The notes: generated by a model not told the origin, from the letters alone. A DNA stretch of 64,000 bases from Shewanella sp. UCD-KL21 (GCF_001957135.1 NZ_MPHK01000007.1:152175-216174), one strand, 5' to 3'; counted from the first letter of the stretch, positions 54,689-63,750 are shown. Numbers and translations are program-made.

Positions 54689-57541
54689 TTACTCTTCAGC
54701 TAAAATGTGCTGATAAATATTAATAATTTCGCTGACCTTGTTATTGGCTTTATCCACATCGATTTCGCCTTTAGCGCGCTGTAGAGTCAGGCGATGACTT
54801 TCATCCCTTAGCCAACAGTAGGTTTGAGTCAGATATTGAGCCGTCATCACAGGTAAAATCTCCAGCTCAGCTAATAGCTGAAAAATACGCACATTATCAG
54901 ACCATATCGACAACTCTTTATTAGCGTGAGCGTAAGCTAACACTAAGTATTGAGCCATAAACTCAATATCGGCAATGCCACCCGCACTTTGTTTTAAATC
55001 GAATTTACCGCTTGATGCTTTCAATAAATGCTCGCGCATTTTAGTGCGCATATCGCGAACTTGTTTCGCAAGCTCAGGTAACTGACGCTGATGGGATAAA
55101 ACCTCGGTGCGAATTTCACTAAAACGTGCCGCTAAACGATGATCGCCATAAACAAAACGTGAGCGCACCAAAGCTTGATGTTCCCATGTCCAGGCCTCAT
55201 CTCGCTGGTATTGACGATATTGTTCAATCTCGCTAACCAGCAAACCTGAAGCACCTGAGGGTCTTAAGCGCATATCCACTTCATAGAGTTCACCAGAGGT
55301 GGTGCGAGTCGCAAATAAATGCACAATCCGCTGGGCAAGTTTTAAATAAAAATGGCCATTATCAATCGGTCTTTTACCATCTGTAGCGCCTGCACCTTGA
55401 TGATTATGTAAAAAAACCAGATCTAAGTCAGAGCCATACCCCAGCTCAATGCCACCTAATTTGCCATAACCAATAATCGCAAAGCCCATTTTCTCAGCAC
55501 TGGTGCCTGCAGGTATGCCGTGCCTTGAGGCAACTTGATGCCAGGCTTGAAATACCACTTGCTCAATGATGGCTTCTGCAAGGTAGCTTAAGTGATCGCT
55601 CACCTCCATCACAGGTAGCACGCCTGTGATATCCGCAGCGGCAATTTTTAACTGTTGTGACAGCTTAAATTGGCGCAGCGCCTCCATTTGTTGTTCCATG
55701 TCATCTTCTGGAACGCGCAATAGGTACTGCCTTAACTCACTTGGGTAGTCATCCAGTGGGGTTGTATCGTACAGCTGAGCCGGATCGATAAGCTCATCCA
55801 GTAGCATAGGAAAATTAGCTAGCTCTTCGGCAATCCAAGGGCTAGCACAACAAAGACTAATGAGCTGCTGACGGGCGCCGGGATTCTCACACAATAATTC
55901 AAGATAAGTGGTACGGGTTAAAATTTTATCTAACACCCCAGATACCGCTTTTAATGCCACGCTCGGAACTGGTTGCTCTAATAATTCATCCAACAATTTA
56001 GGCATTAATTTTTCAAGAGTTTCACGTCCCCTTGGGCCTATTGAGCGTTTTAATACATTGCTGCGCCAGTCATCTAAGCTTGGCCATAAACTATCATCTT
56101 CAACATCGTGCTCTTCAAGTAACGCTAAGGCATTTTCCTGATCATGAATGTGCCATAACTGGCAAGTCCAATGCTCGCTTGAGTCCTGTGCATCTTCGCC
56201 ACCGACAGTATCTTTAAAGTGGCGATGAATGTTGCCCATGGCATTGGCAATTTTTTCCCGTAAGCTTTGCTCATCGCTCTCGCCCATGGCATAACATAGT
56301 CGCTGCCAATCAGTAGCATTGTCGGGCAATGTTTGGGTTTGTTTATCATCAAGGGCTTGAAGTAGGTTTTCAACTCGGCGCAGTAAAATGTAGCTGTGCT
56401 TTAGCTCATCAACGGCCAAGTACTCTAACTGACCGAGGTTATATAAGGTATCAATTGCGCCAAACAAACTTTGCTGCCGCAGTGACGGTTCTCGTCCGCC
56501 GCGTATCAGCTGAAAACTTTGCACTACGAATTCAACTTCGCGGATCCCGCCTGCCCCTAATTTGATATTGTCTGTGAGTTGTCTGCGTCTAACTTCTTGG
56601 GCAATCAGTCGTTTCATTTTCCGCAGTGAATCAATGGCTGAAAAATCGATATAACGCCGATAAATAAATGGCCTTAATAAATCATGTAAGTCATCACTAT
56701 ATTGGGTCCAAGGCCCAAGCACTCGCGCCTTAACCATGGCGTAACGCTCCCAATCACGGCCTTGCTCTTGGTAGTAATCTTCAAGCCCACTGAAACTGAC
56801 CACTAACGGACCACTTTCACCGTATGGCCGCAGGCGCATATCGACCCGAAACACAAAGCCATCAACGGTGATTTGATCTAATAAACTGATCAGTCGCTGG
56901 CCCATTTTGATAAAAAATTGCTGGTTAGCTTGAGCGCGGCGACCGCCGACGGTTTCACCATGTTCAGGAAAGGTAAAAATCAGATCGATATCAGAGGAAA
57001 AGTTCAGTTCACGGCCACCAAGCTTACCCATACCCAAAATAAGTAACGGCTGTGGATTGCCCTCTTCATCTGTTGGGGTGCCGATTTGCTGGCACATTTC
57101 AGTGTAGAGCCAATCGCGAGCACCTATTACCAAAGCTTCGGCTAAGCTAGACAAATCCAGTAGTGACTCTTCAATATCGCAATAATTTAAAAAATCTCGC
57201 CAGGCGATACGTACCATTTGGAAGTTTCGAAATTGCCGTAGCTGCTTTTTAACCTGCTCTTCTGAGGTTGATGAGGCTAAATTGGTGTGTAATTCACCAG
57301 TAAAAGATTGTCTATCAAGCTGAGTTAACTGACCATCAAACAATAATTCAATCCACTGAGGATTACGGCACAATTGCTCGGCAATATAATCACTCAAGCC
57401 TAATACCAATTTTAATTCTGCTTGTTGTGGCTGGATTAGTTTTTCAGTGACTTCAGGCCATGTTTCACAGAGCCTTAACCAGTAACGTGCTGCGATTTCA
57501 TTAAGCTCTGCAGACAAGGCGTTGTTACTTTGGTTTCGCAT
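54689..57541 (-). CDS. glnE: Glutamine synthetase adenylyltransferase/adenylyl-removing enzyme
   Basis: Bifunctional enzyme of 950 residues that adenylylates and deadenylylates glutamine synthetase under PII control. Two nucleotidyltransferase domains: [20 protein letters not shown] (deadenylylating half) and [20 protein letters not shown] (adenylylating half), each with the Asp-x-Asp metal pair, separated by a regulatory linker. Both halves keep the family helices ARVLGP, RMRPYGESG and RLRPSGASG (shown in parts). Its start is 47 bases from the operator found near 57597. Confidence 0.96.
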   Translation of the reverse strand: MRNQSNNALSAELNEIAARYWLRLCETWPEVTEKLIQPQQAELKLVLGLSDYIAEQLCRNPQWIELLFDGQLTQLDRQSFTGELHTNLASSTSEEQVKKQLRQFRNFQMVRIAWRDFLNYCDIEESLLDLSSLAEALVIGARDWLYTEMCQQIGTPTDEEGNPQPLLILGMGKLGGRELNFSSDIDLIFTFPEHGETVGGRRAQANQQFFIKMGQRLISLLDQITVDGFVFRVDMRLRPYGESGPLVVSFSGLEDYYQEQGRDWERYAMVKARVLGPWTQYSDDLHDLLRPFIYRRYIDFSAIDSLRKMKRLIAQEVRRRQLTDNIKLGAGGIREVEFVVQSFQLIRGGREPSLRQQSLFGAIDTLYNLGQLEYLAVDELKHSYILLRRVENLLQALDDKQTQTLPDNATDWQRLCYAMGESDEQSLREKIANAMGNIHRHFKDTVGGEDAQDSSEHWTCQLWHIHDQENALALLEEHDVEDDSLWPSLDDWRSNVLKRSIGPRGRETLEKLMPKLLDELLEQPVPSVALKAVSGVLDKILTRTTYLELLCENPGARQQLISLCCASPWIAEELANFPMLLDELIDPAQLYDTTPLDDYPSELRQYLLRVPEDDMEQQMEALRQFKLSQQLKIAAADITGVLPVMEVSDHLSYLAEAIIEQVVFQAWHQVASRHGIPAGTSAEKMGFAIIGYGKLGGIELGYGSDLDLVFLHNHQGAGATDGKRPIDNGHFYLKLAQRIVHLFATRTTSGELYEVDMRLRPSGASGLLVSEIEQYRQYQRDEAWTWEHQALVRSRFVYGDHRLAARFSEIRTEVLSHQRQLPELAKQVRDMRTKMREHLLKASSGKFDLKQSAGGIADIEFMAQYLVLAYAHANKELSIWSDNVRIFQLLAELEILPVMTAQYLTQTYCWLRDESHRLTLQRAKGEIDVDKANNKVSEIINIYQHILAEE

Positions 57542-57587
57542 GTTTATCCGATCCCTTTGGCAAATTACTAAGACTTACACATTTCAA

Positions 57588-57606
57588 TTCGACATATTAT
57601 GTCAAG
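57588..57606. promoter_or_regulatory. Palindromic operator of the yjf-like module, copy 1
   Basis: TTCGACATATTATGTCAAG, with perfect 13-bp core GACATATTATGTC. Its reverse complement is identical over all 19 bases to the site at 61468-61486. On the plus strand it covers the -35 (TCGACA, 57589-57594) of a promoter whose -10 is TATACA (57613-57618) with an 18-bp spacer. It lies between divergent glnE and the lipoprotein operon. Confidence 0.85.
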
Positions 57607-57618
57607 GTGTGTTATACA
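57589..57618 (+). promoter_or_regulatory. Sigma70 promoter P1 of the lipoprotein operon
   Basis: -35 TCGACA (5 of 6), 18-bp spacer, -10 TATACA (4 of 6). The -35 is inside the palindromic operator, so binding there would block RNA polymerase. The transcript would have a leader of about 165 bases. Confidence 0.55.
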
Positions 57619-57790
57619 ATAAAATCAACGATCGCATAAATAGGTAGTCGACATTGTATCTTCGATTAAGACTACTATATCCTTTGCAACAGTAATACCG
57701 AACCATGTAAATATTTAGTCAGTTTCAAGCATATAATTATGCGATTTGATACTATATTTATATATGTATTTTATACTATTTGGAGAACAC

Positions 57791-58762
57791 ATGGCTGGCA
57801 TGCTTCCTCGTGTCCTTGCAGTATTTTCAGCGCTGATTTTGTGCGTAACCTTAGCAGGTTGTGGTGATGACAGACCTGAAAAAATTACGCAATATCAACA
57901 GTTGTCACAGCAACGATTGACTCAACTCGATTCAATGCTAAAAGCGGGTGAGCTGCGTAATGCCACCTTACTGACACAATACACCAGCTTACTTAAAAAC
58001 AGTAAGCCTGATCTGGTGCCACTACTTGATGAACTCGCGCGCGATGCGACCTCAAGTGGCCCTATGTACCAGTCATTAAAGCGCAGAACCAGTGAACTAA
58101 ATGATTCTGCTAACTTCGTTGATTTAGATCAGCAGCTCGAAGAAGCGCAAAATATTTATCAAGCAGCTGATCCGAGTTTGTTTAATGATATGCTTTCCGA
58201 TCCGGTTAATGTGGTGGCTGATTTATCAGCTGGACAACTGGCAAGGGTGAACGCCATCAGCCGTGAAGCCGCAGCAATGGCCAACGGTAGTGAAGATTTT
58301 GGCGCAGGCAGCCAGTTAGTGGGTAACCCCGCTTATGGTGGCTGGCAAACTAACTCAAGCGGTATGTCATTTTGGGCCTGGTACGGCATGTATTCTATGT
58401 TCTCAAATATCATGAACCCGGTACGCTATGACCGCTGGTCAAACAACCGTGGATACAGCTACTACAATGATGTCGGCCGCTACCGCTATACCTCGCCTAA
58501 GCAAGCTAGCGCGCAAAATCGTACCTATGAAAACACCAAGAAAACCTTTAATTCTCAAGGTAAGCAATTTAATAGTCCGTATGCTAAATCGCGTACAGGC
58601 TCAACCAGCTTATCAAGACAAAGTACTGCAACACCTAAAGCCAGTACCGCCGGAACTAAAACAGCACGTAGCACAAGTAAGTTCCGCTCAAATTATTCCA
58701 AAGACAGCAGTTTCCGTAATTCAACTAGCCGCACCACACGCGGTGTACGCCGAGGCAAATAA
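57791..58762 (+). CDS. Lipoprotein of the yjf-like module
   Basis: About 323 residues from ATG 57791, which has TGGAGAA ahead; upstream frame extends 15 codons without a ribosome site. Lipobox LAGC near residue 22. A helical domain with DSMLKAGELRNATLLTQY and SGPMYQSLKRRTSELNDSAN follows, then an unusual Gly/Tyr/Trp-rich region (YGGWQTNSSGMSFWAWYGMY and YSYYNDVGRYRYTS) and a Ser/Thr/Lys/Arg-rich basic tail. By position it may correspond to the lipoprotein YjfM, but I see no clear sequence match. Next gene starts nine bases after the stop. Confidence 0.75.
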   Translation: MAGMLPRVLAVFSALILCVTLAGCGDDRPEKITQYQQLSQQRLTQLDSMLKAGELRNATLLTQYTSLLKNSKPDLVPLLDELARDATSSGPMYQSLKRRTSELNDSANFVDLDQQLEEAQNIYQAADPSLFNDMLSDPVNVVADLSAGQLARVNAISREAAAMANGSEDFGAGSQLVGNPAYGGWQTNSSGMSFWAWYGMYSMFSNIMNPVRYDRWSNNRGYSYYNDVGRYRYTSPKQASAQNRTYENTKKTFNSQGKQFNSPYAKSRTGSTSLSRQSTATPKASTAGTKTARSTSKFRSNYSKDSSFRNSTSRTTRGVRRGK

Positions 58763-58771
58763 GGACTAACC

Positions 58772-59671
58772 ATGACATTTTTAAATGACTTCGGACTCAC
58801 CCAAGATTTAGCAATCATTTTAGCGATTGACCTGACTATCGCGGTGATCTTACTGGCGCTAATGCGCTACTTACAAGGCTGGAGCGTGAGAGTAAATAGC
58901 CGCGCTGAACTCGCAGAGCGTGATAACTTTGCGTTTGGGGTTAGTACCGCGGGCGCCGTTCTGGCATTAGGGATTGTGCTTTCAGGGGCAATTACGGGTG
59001 AAGCGGCTGATTCGTATATTGTTGAAGCCATTGGCATGACAGCTTATGGGTTATTTGGCTTACTTTTAATCAAGTTTGGCCGCATTCTCCACGACAAAAT
59101 TGCCTTAAATGAAATCGACAAAAACAGCCAAATTATCAATGGTAATATGTCAGTTGCCATCGTTGATGCTGCCGCAGCTGTTGCCACAGCCATTATCATT
59201 CGCTCGGTATTAATGTGGGCAGAAGATATTACCTTAGATACTTTCATTGCTATCTTTACCGCCTTCTTAATCTCGCAATTAATGTTAGTGTTATTAACTC
59301 GCTTTCGTGAGCACCAATACGCTAAACGTAATCAAGATGCCTCAATGCAAAAAGCACTAGAGCAAGGCCAAATAGCCGTTGCGATTCGTCACAGCGGTTA
59401 CATGATTGCCATGGCATTTACCTTTAAAGCGGCCAGTCACTTTATTATTTACGACCCAACAGCGTACTTTATGAATATCGTCGGCTGGTTAACCTTCTCG
59501 ATAATCATGCTGGTAGTGTTATCGCTATTACTTGCAGTGGTTAAAAAGCTGGTCTTAGCTCAAATCAACCTTACTGACGAAGTTGAGAAGCAACACAACG
59601 TCGGTGTGGCTGCAGTTGAACTAGCAATTAGTGTTGCTGTTGCACTCATTTTAGCGGCGTTAATGGCATAA
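58772..59671 (+). CDS. DUF350 membrane protein, duplicated (YjfL-like)
   Basis: A 299-residue protein with about eight helices, as two DUF350 units (E. coli YjfL has one unit of about 130 residues and four helices). Unit 1 runs to about residue 160 and includes NFAFGVSTAGAVLALGIVLSG and IIRSVLMW; unit 2 from about 190 includes AVAIRHSGYMIAMAFTFKAAS. Motifs repeat with E/R/D-rich linkers. Role unknown, proposed envelope function. Overlapping expression with neighbours; starts nine bases after the lipoprotein gene and is followed by the next gene after four bases. Confidence 0.85.
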   Translation: MTFLNDFGLTQDLAIILAIDLTIAVILLALMRYLQGWSVRVNSRAELAERDNFAFGVSTAGAVLALGIVLSGAITGEAADSYIVEAIGMTAYGLFGLLLIKFGRILHDKIALNEIDKNSQIINGNMSVAIVDAAAAVATAIIIRSVLMWAEDITLDTFIAIFTAFLISQLMLVLLTRFREHQYAKRNQDASMQKALEQGQIAVAIRHSGYMIAMAFTFKAASHFIIYDPTAYFMNIVGWLTFSIIMLVVLSLLLAVVKKLVLAQINLTDEVEKQHNVGVAAVELAISVAVALILAALMA

Positions 59672-59675
59672 ATAG

Positions 59676-61451
59676 ATGAATAATACTTTGCTTGAACAGA
59701 GCCAGGAGGGCTGCGACAAGCAAAGTAGCCCTTCTCAAACAGGCACCTTGCCTCCAGCTAATAAACGCAGCCTTGCTTGGTTTGATGATGCCCTACTATT
59801 GGGCATTATGGCCTTACTCGCGGGCTGTGGTCTTATTTACGAATACCTGCTGTCTCATTATGCAGGCCGCATTCTTGGCGCCTTAGAGGCTGCTATTTAC
59901 ACCATGATAGGCATTATGATTGTGTCTATGGGCATTGGCGCCTTTGCTGCCCGTAAAATTCGCTGCGCCTTCACCGGCTTTGCGATGCTTGAACTTATCG
60001 TGGCATTTTGTGGTTCATTAGCTATTTTAATTACTGCCGCCGTGATTGGATTTGGCCAGCAATTACCGTTAATTATTGCCAACACCTTAGGCCTACCACC
60101 AGATCATTTACCTGACGGCGGTTTTATTGGCGCATTACAAAATCTTAGTGAATATTTACCCTATGTCTGGGGTGTTATTCTAGGTTTGATGATCGGCATG
60201 GAGATCCCGCTGATTGCCCGCGTACGTCAATCCCTATCTGAAGAGCACTTACTGCATAATGCAGGCACCATTTATGGCGCTGATTATGTCGGTGCGGGAG
60301 CTGGCGCGGCTATTTGGGTGCTATTTATGCTGTCGTTAGATATTCAGCTAGCTGCCGCGCTCACCGCCAGTGTGAACTTACTCGCAGGCTTTGTGTTTAT
60401 CTGGCGCTTTTGGCAGCAAATTCGCTGGGCTAAACTGATCCTCGCAGGACACTTCATCGCCACAGGGGTATTGGTACTGCTGGCACTGCACGGCCCCAGT
60501 TGGGAGCAAAACTTCAATAATCTACTGTATAAAGACAAAGTGGTGTATTCAGAAGCCACCCGCTTTCAACAGTTAACCTTTACAGAGCGGCTGCGAGGCA
60601 AAGGTCAAGCACCAGTGTATTCGTTATACATTAATGGTCGATTACAGTTCTCCAGTATTGATGAACACATCTATCATAGTTTTTTAGTTCACCCGACACT
60701 TGCTGCCAGTGCAAGGCAGAATAATGTGCTAATTATTGGCGGCGGCGATGGCTTAGGCCTGAAGCAAGTTTTCAAGTGGGATCCTAAATCAGTCACCTTG
60801 ATGGATTTAGATGAACAGCTCGTCGATTTATTTAGAGAGCCCCATGAGAACATGCCTGAGCATGTTAGCAATGCCATGTTAGCCCTTAATGGCGATGCAC
60901 TAAATGATCCTCGAGTTAAGCTTATTTATGATGACGCCTTTAATGGCATAGATAAACTGATTGCTGACAACCAAAAGTTTGATGCCATTATTGTGGATTT
61001 GCCAGATCCGAGCCACCCTGATTTAAATAAGCTTTATTCTGATTTATTTTATAGAAAACTGGTCGAGCTATTGAGCGCTGATGGGGCAATGACGGTACAG
61101 TCGACTTCGCCTTATCATGCCCAAAATGCCTTTATTTCTGTGGGTAAAACCATTGAATCTGCAGGTTTTTATGTTAAGCAATATCATCATAATGTACCAA
61201 GCTTTGGTGAATGGGGTTGGTCTATTGCCACCTTATCGGGACAAAATGCCAAGCAACGCCTAGCCCATAATGAGAAATTACCTATTGATGAGCAATGGCT
61301 AACGCCTGGGCTTATTCATGGCGCATTTGAGTTTCCTGGCACATTTTATAATGATGCTGACACTATCAAAGTGAATCGAATTGGCTCATTACAGCTGTAC
61401 CATTACCACTTAGCATCTTGGTCTGACAACCAAGGGATGAATCTTTTTTAA
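59676..61451 (+). CDS. Membrane-anchored spermidine synthase-like enzyme
   Basis: A 591-residue protein. The first 240 residues are hydrophobic with about seven helices. The C-terminal 350 residues are a spermidine synthase (SpeE-type) methyltransferase fold: VLIIGGGDGLGLKQVFKWD (SAM-type loop), VTLMDLDEQLVDLF, DAIIVDLPDPSHPDLNKLYS (acidic catalytic region, DLPDP) and VQSTSPYHAQNAF. It probably transfers an aminopropyl group from decarboxylated SAM to an amine, or a related reaction, at the membrane. Four bases after the DUF350 gene. Confidence 0.85.
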   Translation: MNNTLLEQSQEGCDKQSSPSQTGTLPPANKRSLAWFDDALLLGIMALLAGCGLIYEYLLSHYAGRILGALEAAIYTMIGIMIVSMGIGAFAARKIRCAFTGFAMLELIVAFCGSLAILITAAVIGFGQQLPLIIANTLGLPPDHLPDGGFIGALQNLSEYLPYVWGVILGLMIGMEIPLIARVRQSLSEEHLLHNAGTIYGADYVGAGAGAAIWVLFMLSLDIQLAAALTASVNLLAGFVFIWRFWQQIRWAKLILAGHFIATGVLVLLALHGPSWEQNFNNLLYKDKVVYSEATRFQQLTFTERLRGKGQAPVYSLYINGRLQFSSIDEHIYHSFLVHPTLAASARQNNVLIIGGGDGLGLKQVFKWDPKSVTLMDLDEQLVDLFREPHENMPEHVSNAMLALNGDALNDPRVKLIYDDAFNGIDKLIADNQKFDAIIVDLPDPSHPDLNKLYSDLFYRKLVELLSADGAMTVQSTSPYHAQNAFISVGKTIESAGFYVKQYHHNVPSFGEWGWSIATLSGQNAKQRLAHNEKLPIDEQWLTPGLIHGAFEFPGTFYNDADTIKVNRIGSLQLYHYHLASWSDNQGMNLF

Positions 61452-61467
61452 CCGACTCAAAAATAGT

Positions 61468-61486
61468 CTTGACATAATATGTCGAA
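61468..61486. promoter_or_regulatory. Palindromic operator of the yjf-like module, copy 2
   Basis: CTTGACATAATATGTCGAA. It is identical over 19 bases to the reverse complement of copy 1. The core GACATAATATGTC (61471-61483) covers the TTGACA -35 of promoter P2. Confidence 0.88.
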
Positions 61487-61496
61487 GTGCTATCTT
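61469..61496 (+). promoter_or_regulatory. Sigma70 promoter P2 ahead of yjfI
   Basis: -35 TTGACA (61469-61474) is perfect; a 16-bp spacer leads to -10 TATCTT (61491-61496). Predicted start about 61503. Operator copy 2 overlaps the -35 and copy 3 covers about +5 to +17. Confidence 0.75.
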
Positions 61497-61506
61497 TGAA
61501 ACCTAA

Positions 61507-61519
61507 GACATAATATGTC
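61507..61519. promoter_or_regulatory. Palindromic operator of the yjf-like module, copy 3
   Basis: GACATAATATGTC, a perfect copy of the 13-bp core, 36 bases downstream of copy 2 and just ahead of the yjfI ribosome site. It contains the first possible ATG (61515), which is therefore not the true start. Confidence 0.85.
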
Positions 61520-61532
61520 AATAAGGACAAAT

Positions 61533-61946
61533 ATGAATATCCATAAGATTGCTAACCATTTGACAGAACTTGGCGACCTTAGCCATACCGGTTTGAAGTT
61601 TGATTGTTTTCCAATTGATGGTGATGTTGAAGTATTACAAGTCAACGTTGCTGGCCGTGAAGAATTACCGGTATTTGTATCGGTAACTGACAATCAAATC
61701 TTATGTATCAGTTATTTATGGGATGAGAGCGAAGTAAAAACTGAAACTCGCACCCAAATGTTTGAAACCATGCTTGAACTAAACATTCCAATGCCTTTGT
61801 CATCTTTTGCAAAAATTGATGATAAATATGTGGTTTACGGGGCGTTATCAGTCACCTCAAGCATGGAAGAGATCGAACAGGAATTATCAGTATTGTCTGA
61901 TAACTGTTTAGAAGTCATCGACGAACTTGTCGAATTTTTGAAGTAA
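61533..61946 (+). CDS. YjfI-like DUF2170 protein
   Basis: About 137 residues from ATG 61533, chosen because AAGGA (61523-61527) precedes it by five bases, while an ATG at 61515 lies inside an operator. The protein shows the DUF2170 pattern: IHKIANHLTELGDLSHTGLKF, FVSVTDNQILCISYLWDESE and SSFAKIDDKYVVYGALSV. In E. coli yjfI is the first gene of yjfIJKLMC. Function unknown; first gene of the P2 transcript. Confidence 0.85.
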   Translation: MNIHKIANHLTELGDLSHTGLKFDCFPIDGDVEVLQVNVAGREELPVFVSVTDNQILCISYLWDESEVKTETRTQMFETMLELNIPMPLSSFAKIDDKYVVYGALSVTSSMEEIEQELSVLSDNCLEVIDELVEFLK

Positions 61947-61957
61947 GGAGCCATATC

Positions 61958-62647
61958 ATGGGCATTTTAAATAAAATTTTAACGGCATTTCGTGGCGGCG
62001 CAAATGAAGTCGGCCAAACGATTGTTGATGCAAACTCTACTCGTATTTTTGAACAAGAAATCCGTGACGCAGAAAAGCATTTAACTAAAGCAAAACGTGA
62101 GTTAACTGACGTTATGGCGAAAGAAATGCAAGCAAGCCGCGAAATCGATCGCCTGAAACGCAGCATCACTGAACACGAAGGTTATGCGACTCAAGCACTT
62201 GAAAAAGATAACGAAGCGTTAGCAATTGAAGTTGCTGAAAAAATCGCTCAGTTAGATCAAGAGCTAGCAGAACACGAAACAGCGAACAGCAGCTATTCTG
62301 CACATGCTTTACGCTTAAAAGAATTAGTGAAGAAAACCGAGCGTCAATTAACTGATTATCAACGTCAGTTAAGCATGGTTAAAACCACTGAAAGCGTACA
62401 AAAAGCCACCGCGACTATTACCGATTCATTTGCATCAAGTAACTCAAAGTTAATGAATGCAAAAGATTCACTAGAGCGTATTAAAGCTCGCCAGCAACAG
62501 TTTGATGATCGCCTACAAGCATCAGAAACCTTAGCTGAAGAGAATAGCGACAAGTCTTTACACGCTAAACTGGCAGAAGCCGGTATTGGTGAGCAAAAGT
62601 CTAGTGCGAATGCCGTTTTAGAGCGTCTTAAAGCGAAAAAAGGTTAA
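61958..62647 (+). CDS. PspA/IM30-family protein (YjfJ-like)
   Basis: A 229-residue ESCRT-III-like membrane-remodelling protein. The N terminus is an amphipathic helix (MGILNKILTAFRGGANEVGQ), followed by long coiled coils: TRIFEQEIRDAEKHLTKAKREL (in parts) and the EVAEKIAQLDQELAEHE segment. PspA proteins bind stressed membranes and maintain proton motive force. AAGGAG precedes the ATG; 11 bases after yjfI. The adjacent YjfK and YjfI homologues point to the yjf, not the pspABC, lineage. Confidence 0.92.
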   Translation: MGILNKILTAFRGGANEVGQTIVDANSTRIFEQEIRDAEKHLTKAKRELTDVMAKEMQASREIDRLKRSITEHEGYATQALEKDNEALAIEVAEKIAQLDQELAEHETANSSYSAHALRLKELVKKTERQLTDYQRQLSMVKTTESVQKATATITDSFASSNSKLMNAKDSLERIKARQQQFDDRLQASETLAEENSDKSLHAKLAEAGIGEQKSSANAVLERLKAKKG

Positions 62648-62653
62648 TTGACT

Positions 62654-63310
62654 ATGGGATTTCTGCGTGGCCTATTTGGCAAGAAAGAAGCCCCTAAACG
62701 TCAGCTTGACCATGTGAACAAGCTACTCAAGGGAGATATGATCTCCCTTGATGATAGTTTTGCCTTACCTGAGCAACTACGTGGGCAGCAACTTAAAGTT
62801 GAAGCGATTCATACTTATGAATATGAACGTTCACAACAATGTGAGTGGTTACTTCGCGGTCACAGTGGCACCGCTATTTTCATGTCTTACATTGAAGAAG
62901 ATGAAGCTTACTTAAGTTTCTCTCTCAAGATCAATCGCTCTATCGTTGAGCAAATTTTTGATCTCGATGAATTCTCACAGTTATTTGAAGAGCCCGGTAA
63001 TGCAGAGCTCAAAACACTACCGCTTTCAAATGAATTAGACAGTGAATATGCTCGCTGGTTAAGTGATGCTTATCATCAAGTCGAGTTTGCCGCTTTTGGC
63101 TATTTTCATCGTCAAGATTACCGCGGCCAGAAGCCACCTCAAGATGATAATAATCAGCAACGAGGCGATGGCTTTGAAAGCTACTCTTTAGTTGATAGCG
63201 ATGAAAGCCACGCTGTGGATATTGAAGTTTATGAAGGCGGTGATACTGAAGTCATGTTGACGCTATATCGTCCATTAACGGATATTCGCGAGTTTTGGCC
63301 GGCAAGCTAA
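62654..63310 (+). CDS. YjfK-like DUF2491 protein
   Basis: 218 residues from ATG 62654 (a TTG two codons earlier is the alternative start). It starts MGFLRGLFGKKEAPKRQLDHV, then LLRGHSGTAIFMSYIEEDEAY and FAAFGYFHRQDYRGQKPPQ and ends with EVYEGGDTEVMLTLYRPL. The pattern is that of E. coli YjfK (DUF2491). Partner of the PspA-like protein; molecular function unknown. The preceding gene ends six bases upstream, so translation is probably coupled. Confidence 0.88.
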   Translation: MGFLRGLFGKKEAPKRQLDHVNKLLKGDMISLDDSFALPEQLRGQQLKVEAIHTYEYERSQQCEWLLRGHSGTAIFMSYIEEDEAYLSFSLKINRSIVEQIFDLDEFSQLFEEPGNAELKTLPLSNELDSEYARWLSDAYHQVEFAAFGYFHRQDYRGQKPPQDDNNQQRGDGFESYSLVDSDESHAVDIEVYEGGDTEVMLTLYRPLTDIREFWPAS

Positions 63311-63341
63311 GTCATAGCGGTTTTAGGGAGTTAAACCAACC

Positions 63342-63665
63342 ATGAGTAAAGGTAAATCGTTACCAGAAACCTGGATAAAGAATCAGCAAGCGGCCAAAGC
63401 AACCCAAGTCGCGTTTGATTTAGATGAAAAGTTTCAGTACCAGATCCGAAAAGCCGCCCTTGATGCAGGGGTCAGCCCTTCAGATCAAATACGCTCAATA
63501 CTTGGTTTAAGCGTCACTAAGCGCCCTAAAAGACCCAGATTAACCGTGTCGTTAAGCCAAGATGATTACGTCTTATTAGCCCAGCGATACGGGTTAGATT
63601 CAGATGCACAACTTGAAATTAAAAAGCGCGTTTTAGATGATTTAGTGCAATTTGTAGACGAATAG
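63342..63665 (+). CDS. Small protein with two ribbon-helix-helix units; candidate regulator
   Basis: 107 residues, AGGGAG before the ATG. Two strand-helix-helix units can be read: residues 18-55 (ATQVAFDLDEKFQYQIRKA, then ALDAGVSPSDQIRSIL) and residues 62-104 (PRLTVSLSQDDYVLLAQRYG, then LDSDAQLEIKKRVLDDLVQF). Each has an alternating beta strand, a helix and a second helix starting with Ser-x-x-Asp/Gln type caps, as in Arc/MetJ/TraY proteins. A tandem RHH chain would bind a palindrome like the operators nearby. Fold assignment is by eye. Last gene of the P2 transcript. Confidence 0.65.
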   Translation: MSKGKSLPETWIKNQQAAKATQVAFDLDEKFQYQIRKAALDAGVSPSDQIRSILGLSVTKRPKRPRLTVSLSQDDYVLLAQRYGLDSDAQLEIKKRVLDDLVQFVDE

Positions 63666-63750
63666 TTGATGTTTGGATTTTGAAAAACACGCCTTGTTTA
63701 AGGTAATGCCGATCGGTTAAGAACACTTGAACGATCCTGCAGATGAATGA

